A stretch of DNA of 64,000 nt from Isochrysis galbana (GCA_018136815.1 CM030943.1:1946446-2010445), one strand, 5' to 3'; positions 42,841 through 54,400 are shown, counted from the stretch's first letter. The notes: generated from the letters alone by a model not told the origin. Program-made: numbers and translations.

Positions 42841-43142
42841 AAAAAAATCTTCTTAAAATTCCCCGCTACGCGTGCGGCGTGAGGCAGTGTGCTAGTGTAC
42901 CTCCCTACTACCCAACCTTAACCCCTGACAACCCCCTCCCCCTTTCCCAGTTCCCTCTTTATCGGAGAAGCTGGTTCCGGGGAGGCCGCGCGCGCTGCTT
43001 CGGCCGGGAGTTGGAGAGAAGGGGGCTGGAGACTGTGATTCGTCCTTTATGCTAGTGTTAATTCGGGTTGCCTTCCATTGTATATCGTGGGATCCTCATT
43101 GATATCCTCCGCGGTTTCTTCTAAGACGCGGTATTAAGTGCC

Positions 43143-44240
43143 TTAGGTGATGTTACGGATGTCTAGACCTCTCGCCGCCTGCAGGAGGTCTTCCGATGTT
43201 CCTAGGTTGAACTCCTTGTCCACCGTGTAGAGCGGACTTATCGATTTCTTAATGTGTTTGTTACTCGGGGCGTGTAGCCCCATATTCTCTCGTTGTTTTT
43301 TCAGCCTCTGAAAGAACCCGACTTTCGCCGTTACTAATAGGTGGTATCTCGCAAGGATCGCTCTTAAGATCGACCTAACGGACCTGCCGTCCGCGTTGCC
43401 ATATTGGATGTTATAAAAGTCAGTTAGGATGTACCTCCACGCCAGGATGCCTAAGTATCCCGAGGAGGGGTGCGGTCTGTCCACTTGATAGCAGAAAAGT
43501 CGTTGGGCTGTTTCGGATCCCGGCCTAAGGCTAATCCCCAGAAGTCCTTCTATGAATTCAAAGATGGGCTCCGTCGCGATACATGAGGCCAGGTGGGTGG
43601 AGCTTTCAGAGGCTATGCCGCAAAAGCGGCATGTTGGATCGTCAGCAAAGCGGTTCGCTGTAGCTAACCTCCTATGTAGGACATGTTTGAAATGCAAATA
43701 AGAGTCTCTAGGCGTCAAAAAGTTATATTTGTATAATTGCGATATTTGTTTCCACTTTCCCGAGAGGACCGGTAACCTTTTTTCCCATCTTAGTGTGGAT
43801 TTTTGCGTTTTGGTTTTCCTCAAAGCGAGGAACGCTTTAGTCAAGTCCCTGACACTTACATCCTCTAGTGTTGTACGCGTGCCGTTTAGCATGTATTCTT
43901 GAGGTAACGGGTACGCCGTTTCCGCCGGGCCGTCGTACGCACGTCCCCACTTCAGCGGGGTGTATAGTTCGTCGGGCAGTAGTTGCGGGCTAATCCGCTC
44001 GTGGATGTGGGGCTCTCCCATGACATTGAGCTGGACTTTGTGGTAGTCGCCTCTTCGGCGCAGATAAAAGTTATGGTCTATGTCCACTAGGATCTCGCCT
44101 AGATCGTGTGCGTCCGGATCTTCCTGAGGGACTATCTCTTGCTCCTCAGGAGCCGGGGGCGGAGTCTTCGCTTGTTTTCTAAGAAAGTTCATATAATCGA
44201 AAGTGGTATGTATTAGTCTTGATCTCGTCCACTCAGAAAT
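43143..44240 (-). mobile_element. Non-LTR (LINE-type) reverse-transcriptase C-terminal fragment
   Basis: An open frame of about 365 residues ends at 43143. Near the middle it carries a zinc-knuckle of the kind found after the RT domain of plant-like LINEs: CRFCGIASESSTHLASC. Before it stand LHFKHVLHRRLATANRF and other helical, basic segments; after it ILAWRYILTDFYNIQYGN. No YADD box or endonuclease domain is included, so this is only the last part of a LINE protein. Base use is AT-richer than the host genes, fitting a separate origin. At the 5' side the reading passes into a partial LTR at about 44245, so the junction is between two elements. A first Met cannot be named. Confidence 0.6.
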
Positions 44241-44244
44241 CTTT

Positions 44245-44458
44245 TCCCAACAATTATAGTAACAGCAAAAACAAAATTCGAATCGCAAATTTCGAGACCA
44301 AAACCTGCAAACCTGGACTTGAGACCATGGGGAATCCGAATCTGTGTGTCTTGTGCGTCAGTGGCAAAACGGGGAACTGTTCAATTGTAATTGTGAGCGC
44401 GTACCTTACACGAATATTCATGCCTACAGCCTTCAGATGGGCAGGAATACAACAAACT
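44245..44458 (-). mobile_element. Partial retroelement LTR fossil
   Basis: In its own sense it begins TGTTGTATTCCTGCCC and follows the LTR at 36476 for about 210 bases. Incomplete at its far end, where the LINE fragment begins. Confidence 0.65.
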
Positions 44459-44493
44459 CTTACCAGGCCCTACCCGCTACCCGGCCCCGGCCT

Positions 44494-44731
44494 ATGCCCG
44501 AATCTCCGGCCCAAGTGCTTCCCGCGCACTTTGATGCGCTGTGCGCCACCCTTCTCGAGATCCGCCGCGACATCGAGGCGGCTGGCGAGGGGGGCATCGC
44601 GCCACCTCGGGTGCTTGTTATTATCGGCGAGACGAGTGGAGTCGTCTCTTCGATGTTCTTTCTCGCCGGTGCGGACGCCGCCACCTGCGACCTCTTCCAG
44701 TTGGAGGTGGATTACATTCCTCGAGATGCAT
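44494..44731 (+). pseudogene. Fragment resembling a SAM-dependent methyltransferase N-terminus
   Basis: An open frame of about 80 residues (HFDALCATLLEIRRDIEA, then RVLVIIGETSGVVSSMFFLA and GADAATCDL). A beta strand, a glycine-containing loop and a following acidic end to strand two recall the cofactor site of DNA-methylase-like proteins of marine viruses and mobile elements. It ends abruptly in a CT microsatellite, so it is a fragment. The assignment is weak. Confidence 0.3.
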
Positions 44732-45050
<319 letters not shown>

Positions 45051-45539
45051 CTCTCCCCCTCTCTCTCGCTCGCTCGCTCGCTCGCTCGCTCTCTTTCGCT
45101 CGCTCTCTCTCCACGTGCTCGTACGTAGCCACGCTCGTGCCCCGCGGACCCATCCAAAAACGGAGACAAAAACGGAGGGGGTTTGAAAAACGGCAAAAAT
45201 CTAGGGGCTAGGGGGCCCAGGGAGCAGGGAGCAGGGAGTGCGATATTGCGATATTGCATATTGCGATTGACGGAACAGAACAACGAAATTGGAGCTGGGC
45301 GCAGTGAAACCCCTCGCGGTCCGCAGGTCTTTCATAGAAGTTGGTTTTTCACGAGTTTCACCGCTACTCGAGCAAGTGAAACCCCAACAGTGCAACCCAA
45401 GTGGAACCCCCCGCCAAAAAAAACCACAGAGAAGCCTCTTACTCCTTGGGCTGTAGTGTCTCGGTAAAGTCGCGCGGGCGATTCTACAAATCAATGTGGC
45501 GGTCCCCCCCCCCCCGCCCCCGGTGGGGGAGGGGAAGCG

Positions 45540-45850
45540 TTGGGGAGGGAGAGAGGGAGGAGGAGGGTGGGGGGAGTTGAGTGTGGTGGAAGGGACGAGA
45601 ACTGGTGGAAGAGGGGAAGGGGAAAGTTGGAGGGAGGAGAGGGAGAGAGGAGGAGGAGAGAGGGAGGAGAGGGGCGCGCGGAGGCGGACTCGGGAAGGGT
45701 GAGAGAGGAGGTCTACGTAGAGAGGGGAGAGAGAGGAGAGAAGGGAGGCTGCGGGACGGACGCGAGGAGAGAAGAGAAGAGAAGAGGAGAGACGAGAGAG
45801 AGAGGGAGAGGGAGAAGAGGAAGAGAGAGGAGAGAGGGAGGGAGAGCTCT
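45540..45850. repeat. GA-rich tract upstream of the CFAP97/hydrolase gene
   Basis: Purine-rich plus strand, GGAGAGGGAGAG-type, ending about 290 bases before the chosen start codon. A C-run with CCCCCCCCCCCGCCCCC stands at 45507-45522. Confidence 0.85.
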
Positions 45851-46141
45851 CGATGGCGTTCGTGCCTCGCGTGCACAACCGGAGCGTGCCGAGCGCGAGC
45901 CGTCCTCTCGAGTGGGAGGAGAGAAGGAGGAGAGACGAGGCCCACCGGCGCGCGCTCTCGTCGACTCGCGCGAGCGTGGATAATAAATGGTGAGAGGAAG
46001 GGGAAGTGGGGAGGGGGAGGGGGGGAGGGGGAGGAGGGGGAGGGGGGCTGGTGTGCATTACACCATGGATGCTACATGGCATGCTGCACACTACACACGA
46101 CCTGCTTTCACGGATCAGAGTCGATCACCGAGATCCGTTTG

Positions 46142-48058
46142 ATGTCAGCGTCCCATCCTCCAACAGACCCTACATCCCCACCCCCCACCCCCCCTCACCC
46201 CCGCCAACCCCAACGCACTCGAGAGAGTGGCAACCCTGGTCCCGCACATGAGGCGCTCGCGCCCACCCGGTCATCCCGCCCGCCACCTTACGCCTCCCGC
46301 AGGGACGCGGCCTCGGCCGCCACGGCGCTTTCCGCCTCGGGGCGGCTGCGGCCCAACCCAAAGCGCGAGCAGCTGCAGAGCGAGCGCAACGCACAGATCG
46401 AGCTAGAAAACTATCTGCTCCTCACCAAGCTCTCGAGGATCCTGGAGCGGCCGATGGAAATGGGGCCCGCAGGCCGTGCGGCCGAGCGGGGGGGCAGAGG
46501 GGCCAGGGGAGCGCCGGCGGAGCCCTCGTCCCTAAACATCATAGCACGGCAGCGGCTCCAGCACAAGATTGTGCAGGAAAACATGCAGCTTGTCCGCCGG
46601 CTGCAAGCTTGCCGGCCCACGTACGACATCGCTAAGCTTGAAGCTGATGCCGATGAGCGGCAGCGGTGGATGCAGCGGCGAGCGGCGTCCAAGCACGCCA
46701 CCGCGGCCGCTGCGACGCGTGGCGCCAAGCCTTACGGCGTCACAACCGCCGGCTGCCTTGCCGGAGGTGGTAGCGCGACGGGCCGCCGACCTCGGCCGCA
46801 GTCGGCGCCCGTCACGTCGGCGGCCGGTGCCCTCACAGGAAGCGGCGGTGCCGGCGCTCGGCCGGGCAGTGCGCGGCCCGGTGTTGGGCGGCCGGGCAGC
46901 GCGCGACCCGACGCGGCGCGGCCGCCCACATCGCACGGTCGACGACCTCCTTCGGACGCCGCGGCGGGTGCGCGCGCGGGGGATGCCAGACGGGTGCTCC
47001 AATTCATCTCGAAGCGGATGGCGGGCGCAGCGACGCTTGACGAGATGCGCGAGGCACGCAGCAACCTGATGCTGAGCGAGCATCCGATCGGACCCGACGT
47101 GCGTATCGAGACCATCTCGACTGCCGACGTTGACATCGAGGTTGTCAGCGCGCCCGCAACCACGGAGCGCGCGCACAGCGAGCCCGTGCTGGTGCTGCTT
47201 GTTCACGGCGGCATGTTCATGTCGGGCACGCCCCGGAGCGTGCGCCACCTCGCCGCGCGCCTCTCGGCTGAGTTGGGTGTGCCCGTTGCCACGCCCGCCC
47301 TCCGCCTCGCGCCCGAGCACCAGCACCCCGCGCCGCTGCACGATCTGGCCGCCGCCCTCGACTACCTCTCCGTCCATGGTGTCCAGCGGCGCGACGGTGT
47401 GGCCACCGCTCCGCGCATCGCGCTCGTCGCCGAGTCGTCCGGCTGCGCGATCGCGCTCGCCGAACTGCAGCGCCGCGCGGCGGCTGGCGCCGCGATGCCC
47501 GTCGCCGTCGTCTACGCCTCGCCGTGGCTGGATCTCACGTGTGCTGGCTTCTCATACACTGCCAACGAGGCACACGATCCCGTACTCAAGCGCGACCGAC
47601 TCCTCTCAGTCGCACGGTCGTACACGGGCGATGACCATGAGCTGGCCGACCCAGTTGTCTCACCTCTCATGGCGCCGATGGACGCCTTCGCCAACCTTCC
47701 GCCCACGCTCATCCACGTGGGCGACACTGAGGTTGTGCTTGACGATGCGCATTCGCTCGAGACGGCCATGGCGGCCGCGGGCGGTATCGTGCGGCTGCGC
47801 GAGTTTACAGATGTCATACATGCGTGGCACCTCTTCTTCCCCATCATGCCGCAGGCAGAGGCTGCGGTGCTCGAGGTGCTGAGCTTCCTCAGACCGTACA
47901 TGGGCCAGCTGCCCGCCGTGCAGGAGGAGGCCGAGCCCACACTGCCGCCGCCCGTGGCGGCTGCCGACGAGGTCGAGGCCGCGCCAGCGGACCGGCTTGC
48001 ACAGCTGGTCGCCACGCCCGACGTGGAGGATGGCGAGCGCAATAGCGGCGAGTCTTAG
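46142..48058 (+). CDS. CFAP97-like domain fused to an alpha/beta hydrolase (HSL/steryl-acetyl-hydrolase type)
   Basis: A single open exon of about 638 residues. Residues about 70-185 resemble the CFAP97/Hemingway domain of ciliary proteins: NAQIELENYLLLTKLSRIL, then SLNIIARQRLQHKIVQEN and LVRRLQACRPTYDI. Residues 185-300 are a disordered Ala/Arg/Gly/Pro linker. From about 345 an alpha/beta hydrolase of the hormone-sensitive-lipase group follows: oxyanion motif LLVHGGMFMSG near 355, nucleophile motif VAESSGC with Ser near 432 (the family more often has GDSAGG), the acid in VGDTEVVLDD and the His in VIHAWHLF. All three catalytic positions are filled, so an esterase or deacetylase is likely. A short acidic tail ends the protein. 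Start chosen at MSASHPPTDP because the frame upstream is GA-repeat translation. There is no intron or stop between the two parts, so the fusion is seen directly. Confidence 0.78.
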   Translation: MSASHPPTDPTSPPPTPPHPRQPQRTRESGNPGPAHEALAPTRSSRPPPYASRRDAASAATALSASGRLRPNPKREQLQSERNAQIELENYLLLTKLSRILERPMEMGPAGRAAERGGRGARGAPAEPSSLNIIARQRLQHKIVQENMQLVRRLQACRPTYDIAKLEADADERQRWMQRRAASKHATAAAATRGAKPYGVTTAGCLAGGGSATGRRPRPQSAPVTSAAGALTGSGGAGARPGSARPGVGRPGSARPDAARPPTSHGRRPPSDAAAGARAGDARRVLQFISKRMAGAATLDEMREARSNLMLSEHPIGPDVRIETISTADVDIEVVSAPATTERAHSEPVLVLLVHGGMFMSGTPRSVRHLAARLSAELGVPVATPALRLAPEHQHPAPLHDLAAALDYLSVHGVQRRDGVATAPRIALVAESSGCAIALAELQRRAAAGAAMPVAVVYASPWLDLTCAGFSYTANEAHDPVLKRDRLLSVARSYTGDDHELADPVVSPLMAPMDAFANLPPTLIHVGDTEVVLDDAHSLETAMAAAGGIVRLREFTDVIHAWHLFFPIMPQAEAAVLEVLSFLRPYMGQLPAVQEEAEPTLPPPVAAADEVEAAPADRLAQLVATPDVEDGERNSGES

Positions 48059-49574
48059 GACTGTCGCATACCCGTGACTATTTGAGTGGGAGGTGCCGCA
48101 CGCTTAAGGATTGATGGATTGCAGGCCGCGGCCTCGCCGAGACGGGAAGCGCACTCGGTAGTGTGTAGCATGTTGTATGATTGGCGACTCACCAGTCGTC
48201 CGCTGCGGTGGACAGCACGGGCCGTTGAGCATCTTCATCTTGCTCGAGCTTTCGCAGTGCATGAAATGGAGGCCATGGCGGTGGCTCAAGGATATATGGA
48301 GAGTTGCGTCGATGGCGTCGCTTGGGTGAGGGCATCGCTCTTCGGCATAGGCAGGGTGCCGCGGCAGGGTTCGTGTAGAAACATTTCACACCTGGCTCCC
48401 CTCCGCCCCCGGGGGGGTGCCAGTGTTCCACATCAAAATCAAGTGTTCCACACCTAAGTGTTGCACACGCAAAGTAGGTGTTCCACAGGTGTTTCACACC
48501 ACACACACACCAAACAGGATTGTTGGCCATTATATTATAGTCGTATGTACTTTACAAGGTAAGTATAAGTAAGTACAATAAGAAACCTTTTAATATTCTC
48601 GCCTCGCAACTAACTTTATAGTTGGTTGCCATGGAGCGCGCCGCCGCTCCCCACCTCTCTTTCGGGCCCCCCGCCGCCGCCGCGGGAGCCCCCGCCCAAT
48701 ACCCATGGAGCTGTCGCAGGCGAAGCGACCGCGTCCGCCTGTTGCGGGTAGGCGGAGCATCCCATACAGCACGCTCTATTCTTAGAGCGTGCCCCCTCGT
48801 ATGCTAGGGGGAGCGTCTCCGACACACTCTATTCATAGAGCGTGTCTCTCCTCCCGCCCCCTTCCCCGATTCCCTCGCGCATGCAGCTCCAGCCGGGATC
48901 CCTTCCTTCCTCTCCTCCCATGCAACCCCAGCGGTTCCTTTTGTTTCCTTGGCCGACGAGGCTCGGAGTCCCGTGCGCCCGCTCCGCGCTTCGCCCCTCC
49001 GGCAACCGCCCCCCCCCCCCTTCGTTTCATCAGTCTCTCCCTTGTTCCTGGAGTTCCCCGTGTTCTTTTTTCCCCCGGTCGTTCTCCTCTCTTGTCCGTC
49101 TTTTGTCTTTTGTTTCTGGCGCGCTCGCTCGGAAGCTCACCCTCTCCGTGTCTGTCCCCCGTGTGCTCCACCTCGTCCCGCTTGCTGCCATGCCCTTCGA
49201 CCCCGCTCTCACGTCATGTAACAAGACTTGTGAAACCGCCTCTTCACCGCCATCGCGCTCTCCTTACCGGTTATTTTGTTTTTGTTGCTTTAGTTTGTTT
49301 TCCTGTGTGGTCTTGATTGTTGCCTGTTGGGGAATGTAAGTGCGCAGTGTGCTATGAGGCGTGGGGGTCGCTAGTTGGGTGTTGCACGTTGCATCCGCAT
49401 CCGGGGCCCCAACGGCCAACGGGGCCGCCCCAAGCCCAAGCCGCCGGAGCCGAAGCGGGTCTGTTTCATACGTATAAATACCAAACCATCGCAACATATA
49501 TTCTACCAGTTGAGCAAAATCCCCTCTCTCACGTCTATAAGAACGGAAGCAGGCCCCCTATGACCTATTCTTGA
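48059..49574. other. Intergenic, no gene seen
   Basis: Bases 48370-48500 repeat GTGTTCCACA/GTGTTTCACACC words. At 48570-48610 an A-rich stretch leads to CTTTTAATATTCTCGCC. Bases 48770-48850 hold two copies of CTCTATTCNTAGAGCGTG, a small duplicated palindrome. The CT-rich frames at 48.8-49.3 kb have no domain. Confidence 0.45.
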
Positions 49575-50265
49575 GGAGTTCTAAACGGCTAAAAAGTTCC
49601 GTCCTACATTATAGGACCGCGTCCTACGATTTCGGTATATTTGTAGGACCCTGAGCTTGAAAGCCACACAACTTTCGAGAGTGAAGGATTGGGACTTCCC
49701 ACCAACTGAAGGATAGTCCCAACTCAGTCTTGAGATCCTTAGCTCCGACTATGGCCAAGGTTGTAGACTTCGTCTTGACCGAGCTTTCGGCTCTAGAGTG
49801 AACTGAGTACTTCGGCCATCGGAGGCCACCGGGAGCGTCGAGAGTTTTGTTTTTGCCCCGCAAGAGGCAAAAGCAGCCAAAACTCTCATTGGGCTTCAAA
49901 ACCAAGCTTGGTCTCCACTGAAGGTCGAAAAGAACCCATGCCAAAGAGCATTTCATCTCGTGGGAGCAAGTTCTAGGGAGCTCATCATGAGCCTCAAATC
50001 GTGTCCTCAGGTGTTTGCGGCAATTCGTAGGACAACGCCGTTTTTTGCCGGGAAGGCTTCCGCGAGTGGCAAATAACTCATTATGCTTTGAGAATGGTGT
50101 CTTGAGACTCTAGGAGGACTCAATGAGGGCAATGAGATGAACACAGAAACCAAATCCTAGCTCCCCATTCCTAGATTGAACCGTGTCTTCATAGTTCACA
50201 ACGTCGTCCTGCATTGTAGGACTCGTCCTATAAAGCTGGGTACCTTTATCCGTAAAGTTGTGAAG
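49575..50265. repeat. AT-richer island with GTCCTAC motifs at both ends
   Basis: About 690 bases whose composition differs sharply from the flanks. The left end holds CGTCCTACATTATAGGAC and CGTCCTACGATTTC, the right end CGTCCTGCATTGTAGGAC and CGTCCTATAAAG; a single GTAGGAC lies at about 50030. No coding frame of note. It could be a non-autonomous transposon with structured ends. Confidence 0.5.
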
Positions 50266-50354
50266 GTAAATAATAAATAAGGCCCTCGTCGTCGTTTAGG
50301 TATAAGAGCTAAATATGGAAGGCTCCCCCGTCCCCCCTCTGCGGCGCGCGAGCG

Positions 50355-50885
50355 ATGCGGCGCGCCTCGTCGTTGGTGGTGCTCTCCTCGCTGTGCGCGG
50401 GCAGCTGGGCGCTCGTGCTGCCCGTGTGCGCTCCGGCTTCGTCTGCGCGTCGTGCCGCCGCTCCCACCGCGCAGCTTGCCGAGGACCTTGCCTACGGGCT
50501 TGGCCTCCTCGCTGTCGTCTCTCTCGTGGGGCGCTCAGTCTTCGACTCCGTCTTCATCGAGAACGACGCGACCACGCCCGACAAGCCGGCGTTCCGGCTG
50601 CCCAACCCGTTCGGAGGGGGGGAGAGGGAGGATCCCACAATTGAGGCGGAGCGTCTCCGCCAGGCCCTCCAGGACGCTGCTCAGGCTGGAGACCTTGAGC
50701 GTGCGTACAAGCTGGAGAAGGAGCTCAAGCAGTTCCTCTGGGACAACAATGTGGTGTACGAGGTGGACGTCGAGCCGGAGCGGACAGGACTGCGGGTCGA
50801 GGACCTCGAGGTCTCGAGCGGAAGCTCGGTCATCAGCAGCGAGAACTCGTACGAGCGAGACAAGCTGCTCAAGGAGCTAGAGTGA
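50355..50885 (+). CDS. Small plastid-targeted-type protein with a UVR-like helix pair
   Basis: 176 residues, one exon. The start MRRASSLVVLSSLCAGSWAL is a signal peptide, followed by PASSARRAAAPTAQLAEDL, a basic, hydroxylated stretch that fits the transit part of a secondary-plastid leader. A single hydrophobic helix (LGLLAVVSLVGRSVF) and NPFGGG lead to IEAERLRQALQDAAQAGDLE and AYKLEKELKQFL, spaced like the UVR motif that appears in plastid regulatory proteins and Clp adaptors. The remaining 50 residues are acidic. The family is otherwise unknown to me. The start codon follows within 90 bases of the AT-rich island, which may therefore include or disturb the promoter. Confidence 0.65.
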   Translation: MRRASSLVVLSSLCAGSWALVLPVCAPASSARRAAAPTAQLAEDLAYGLGLLAVVSLVGRSVFDSVFIENDATTPDKPAFRLPNPFGGGEREDPTIEAERLRQALQDAAQAGDLERAYKLEKELKQFLWDNNVVYEVDVEPERTGLRVEDLEVSSGSSVISSENSYERDKLLKELE

Positions 50886-51899
50886 GGATCTTCTTGCGTC
50901 TCGTTTGCAGACCAACGCCCTGCACAAACGGACGAAGGGACACTGACAGCTGCGATCGTGCTCTCGTCCATTGGGACATGCAGCGGTCAATTTAATGCGG
51001 AGTTTGTAGAATGAGATGGCGCATGCTTGCACTCTCGCCATCGCTCGTACGAGAACTCGGGGCTCGTGCGTCTTGATCGCTAGAGTGAGTACATGTACAT
51101 AGTGCAGTTATATCGTAATAGTATTGACAATAAAAACTTCTCAATATGCTCGCCCCGCGCGCGGCCTTGAAGCTTAAGCTTGCAGTCACGCCCGTCTCCT
51201 TTCCACTCCCTCTTCCTGTCTTGCGGCGCGTCCCTCGTGCTCCACTTAGGGGCTCGGACGGATTACTGGGGTCCTAGTGACAAGCGGCGTGAGCGTGAGC
51301 GTGAGCGTGAGCGCGTGAGCCACCATGTTGGCTTGGCAGACCGGTGGAGACAGGCGGCAGAGCCAAAGGCTGGCTCTGTGGGTCTGTAGGCTCAGGTAGA
51401 AATATGCAGTTTTTACTACCCAAATATGCAGAGAAAATATGCAGAATATATGCAGTTCGTCACCCAAATATGCAAAAAATATGCAAAACATATCTTATAT
51501 GCGTAGGCAATAGCAATTATAGGCGTAGGCGTGAGACACATGCGAATGTTAAGTGAAAGTGAGGGAGGAGAGAAAGCAGAGAGGGGGGGGAGGGAGAGAG
51601 TGAGGGAGAATGCAAGTAAGTAGCTAGCACATGAACCCCTTCATTCAAGCATCACGCACCTTCTTCTTGCTCTTGCTTGCGCTTGTTGCGATTGAAGCGC
51701 AACATCAAAGACGCACACACTTGGTCCCCAAGGGACCTGTCCCTCACAGATGGAAACATGAGGGCTAGCAACGAAAACACACGCTCACATGCAGCGGAAT
51801 TTTGTCAGAGCAAGGCTGATCTCACTCTTGGAGATTGCCTGCGAGGGCGCGCCGGCAGCTAGCGCGGAACGCGGTTCTTGTGGGGAGCTCATGGAGCTT
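50886..51899. other. Intergenic, short repeats only
   Basis: Bases 51117-51165 hold AATAAAAACTTCTCAATATG then CTCGCCCCGCGCGCGG. Bases 51289-51320 are a (GCGTGA)n run. Bases 51400-51500 repeat AAATATGCA many times. The segment AACGAAAACACACGCTCACA at 51768-51800 recurs in similar form at 53128-53160. Confidence 0.5.
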
Positions 51900-52760
51900 T
51901 CCTCGGGGGTGACTACGGGCATGGTGATCGACGCACGACGCACGACGCACGCACGGAGCACGGTGGGCGCGGAAGTGCGGAAGGAGGCTTGTGGGAGGTG
52001 GTGGCAGGCGACTGGGGGTGGTTGTCGTTTTTGGTGGCCTGCGGCCCTCGGAAGAAGTCAGTCGTGATTGGGTTCGCGGAGGTCGGACAGACCTGTGCAC
52101 AAGTCATGCTGACAGGGACCACCGCTATCGGTGACGTCGAGACGCGAAAGATCGGCGGAGCGTCGGGGCTTGGACTGCCATTAACCTCAAGAGGAGCCAC
52201 CGTGGATGGAGCACCGAGGGTGATAGAGCCGTCCGCGCTGTCGGAGGCGAGCTGAATCGAAGCGGCGTGCGTGGCTAAGAAGTCGTTCCCGAGCAGCAGC
52301 ATCGGGTTGCCTTCAATCACCATGAACGTATGACGAAAGAGAAATCCACCGACGGAGAAGACGATTCGAGCCTTGCCTCGCGTGATAAGAGGCAGGCCGT
52401 CCGGACCGTGAAGCGGTGTCACTACGGCTTGTGGCAGCCGCTCGACGCATGCGTCTTTGGGTAGGCTGGCCCTCTTCCTCAATCCTATCGTCGTTCTCCT
52501 GGCAGGCGACGATATCGCTTGGCTGATCTTGGGTGGCGAGGTCCGTGACGCGTGCGAGGACGGCCTTCTTGTTCTCCATGTAGAGTTTGCCAGCTGTTCG
52601 GTGCACTTGCACCATGGGATTCGTTTCAGCGTACGCGACCGCCATGATGTATTCCATGCAGAGGTACGCGACGGCGGCCTCGTCTCCAATGTACTTGGTC
52701 TTGGGGATCCTGTCGTACTCGTCGGAGTAGTCGCCGACGAGCATGTAGGGACAGGCCAGA
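51900..52760 (-). mobile_element. Retroelement protease-region fossil
   Basis: A minus-strand reading contains RIVFSVGGFLFRHTFMV followed by LLLGNDFLATHAA, the pattern of a retropepsin-like domain end in LTR retroelement polyproteins, with a proline-rich tail and a gag-like segment before it. No RT, integrase or LTR adjoins it. Broken and incomplete; an old copy. Confidence 0.5.
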
Positions 52761-53464
52761 GTTTCGTTTGAGACCTGCCCAAATTTCGTTCGATATTTCG
52801 TCCATATTTCGCGTTTCCCCCCCCAAATTTCGACAATATTTCGCTTGCGCTCAGCTATAATCTTAGTAAGTACTAGTATTGAGTACCTATACCTATCTAT
52901 TTATTACTATTACTACCTACGGCTACACGGCTACGGGCTACGTCACATAGTGATGCATGAATTGATTGAATACTCTTAGGAACAAAGCACAAGGCACAAG
53001 CAAGGCACGAGTCAGACCTCACATGTCATCATTCACGTGTCACGTTGGTTGTACCGGAGCATCAATGCACACTGGAGCTGGTCGGACAACGAATTCATTT
53101 GCGCATCTCCAACACATGTACTTCAATAACGAAAACACTCGCTCACACGCCGCGGAATTGGGTGACAAAACAAAGGCAATGCGGGCGGCTCGAGACCAAG
53201 CACCAAGCTGGTAGCAGGGAGTGGTTTGCCCTCCACCAGCTCATGATGGAGGATGGCGTCGTGACAGTGGGGGGCTGGGGATCAGGAGCGGTCGGCGCGC
53301 GCTCCATCGCTCGAACTATAACAATAGTTTTTGAGGTCCGACGATAAAAAAATGTGGGCCTCCGGATCAACAAGAGTTTTTTTTTCAGCCCACTCTCCCC
53401 CACCTCTACTGTCTGCGCTCCTCGGAAGCCATCAGGCATGCCAGGAGCATGGGTGGTTCCTCCC
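52761..53464. other. Spacer with ATATTTCG repeats
   Basis: Bases 52780-52850 repeat ATATTTCG/AAATTTCG. 52870-52960 is AT-rich. At 53311-53335 TATAACAATAGTTTTTGAGG is the R1 edge motif seen also at 2530 and 55500. Bases 53430-53480 match the R2 segment GCCATCAGGCATGCCAGGAG. No gene. Confidence 0.5.
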
Positions 53465-54126
53465 CCATGGCAATTTTAATTTTCAACAAATTTTTATGGG
53501 TCGCGGCGCGGCAAAGGAACGGGACTAGCGCTCACTCAAGACAGGACACCCTGCCGCGGCAAGCGCAAGCACCCTTCAGAGGCTGCAACCTCAGGTTTGT
53601 TTGTTTTTTTCGCAAGTGCCCCCCATGTGGACGGTATAAGTTCTACTTAAAGGAGCCCCTTTTTTACAAAAGGAACCTCGAGTTGCACCCTCTTCCCCCC
53701 TTATGCCACCCAGCTCTTCACTAGCTTTCTACCTGCGCTAGCCAGAGCGCCCCTCCCTCCACACTCAGACAGCCCCCTACGCAAGGATCCGGTTCTGGTC
53801 TCGCAGGCAAGGGGGCCTAATGGGAGGGAGAGGAGCAACTCCTCAGAGAGGAGCTGTGGGGAAGGAGATGTCTGAGTGGGGGCGCTATACCCTTGCGCTA
53901 GGCATGGGCAGCGACGCCGCCTCAAGACATGTCCTCCCTCTTGTCTGTCGCATTCGCGATGTCTCAGAGGCAAAAAGAAATAACAGTAAAAAGAGAAACA
54001 GTGAAACAGTAAAAAAGAACAGAGGAAGAAAGAAGAAGAAAAGTGAAAAAAGAAGAGAAAAAAACCCAGAGTATATAGGGCGGTTCTCAGCCCATTCCCC
54101 CTCGGCCCTATGGCTACGTAAACTCT

Positions 54127-54400
54127 CGCGTGGCATAGTGGTTCAACCCACCGCTTCCACCAACCTTTTGCTCTGGGTCGCGAGTTCGAGTCCGGACGGA
54201 GCGCTCTGCAGTTTGAGCCCCGCTCCTTCTTCCTCTCCGCTCTTCTTCTACCGTTAAATTCCGCACTCTTCTTCTACCGTTAAAATTCCGCACTCCGTCT
54301 ACCGTTAAAAATCCTGCCTCTTCCTACTGTTAAAATTCCTGCCTCTTCCTACTGTTAAAATTCCGCCTACTGTTAAAAATCCTGCCTCCGTCGCCTTGCC
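54127..54400 (+). mobile_element. tRNA-derived SINE-like unit with a tandem-repeat tail
   Basis: TGGCATAGTGG at 54131-54141 fits a pol III A box and GAGTTCGAGTCC at 54182-54193 fits a B box, about 40 bases apart. The stems of a cloverleaf do not pair well, so this is not a working tRNA. The tail consists of several copies of TACCGTTAAAATTCCGCAC / TACTGTTAAAATTCCTGCC, 20-26 bases each, from 54243 to about 54385. Confidence 0.5.

Noticed and set aside
54127-54205. Functional tRNA gene
   Set aside because: A and B boxes are present but the acceptor and T stems do not pair; better read as a SINE head.
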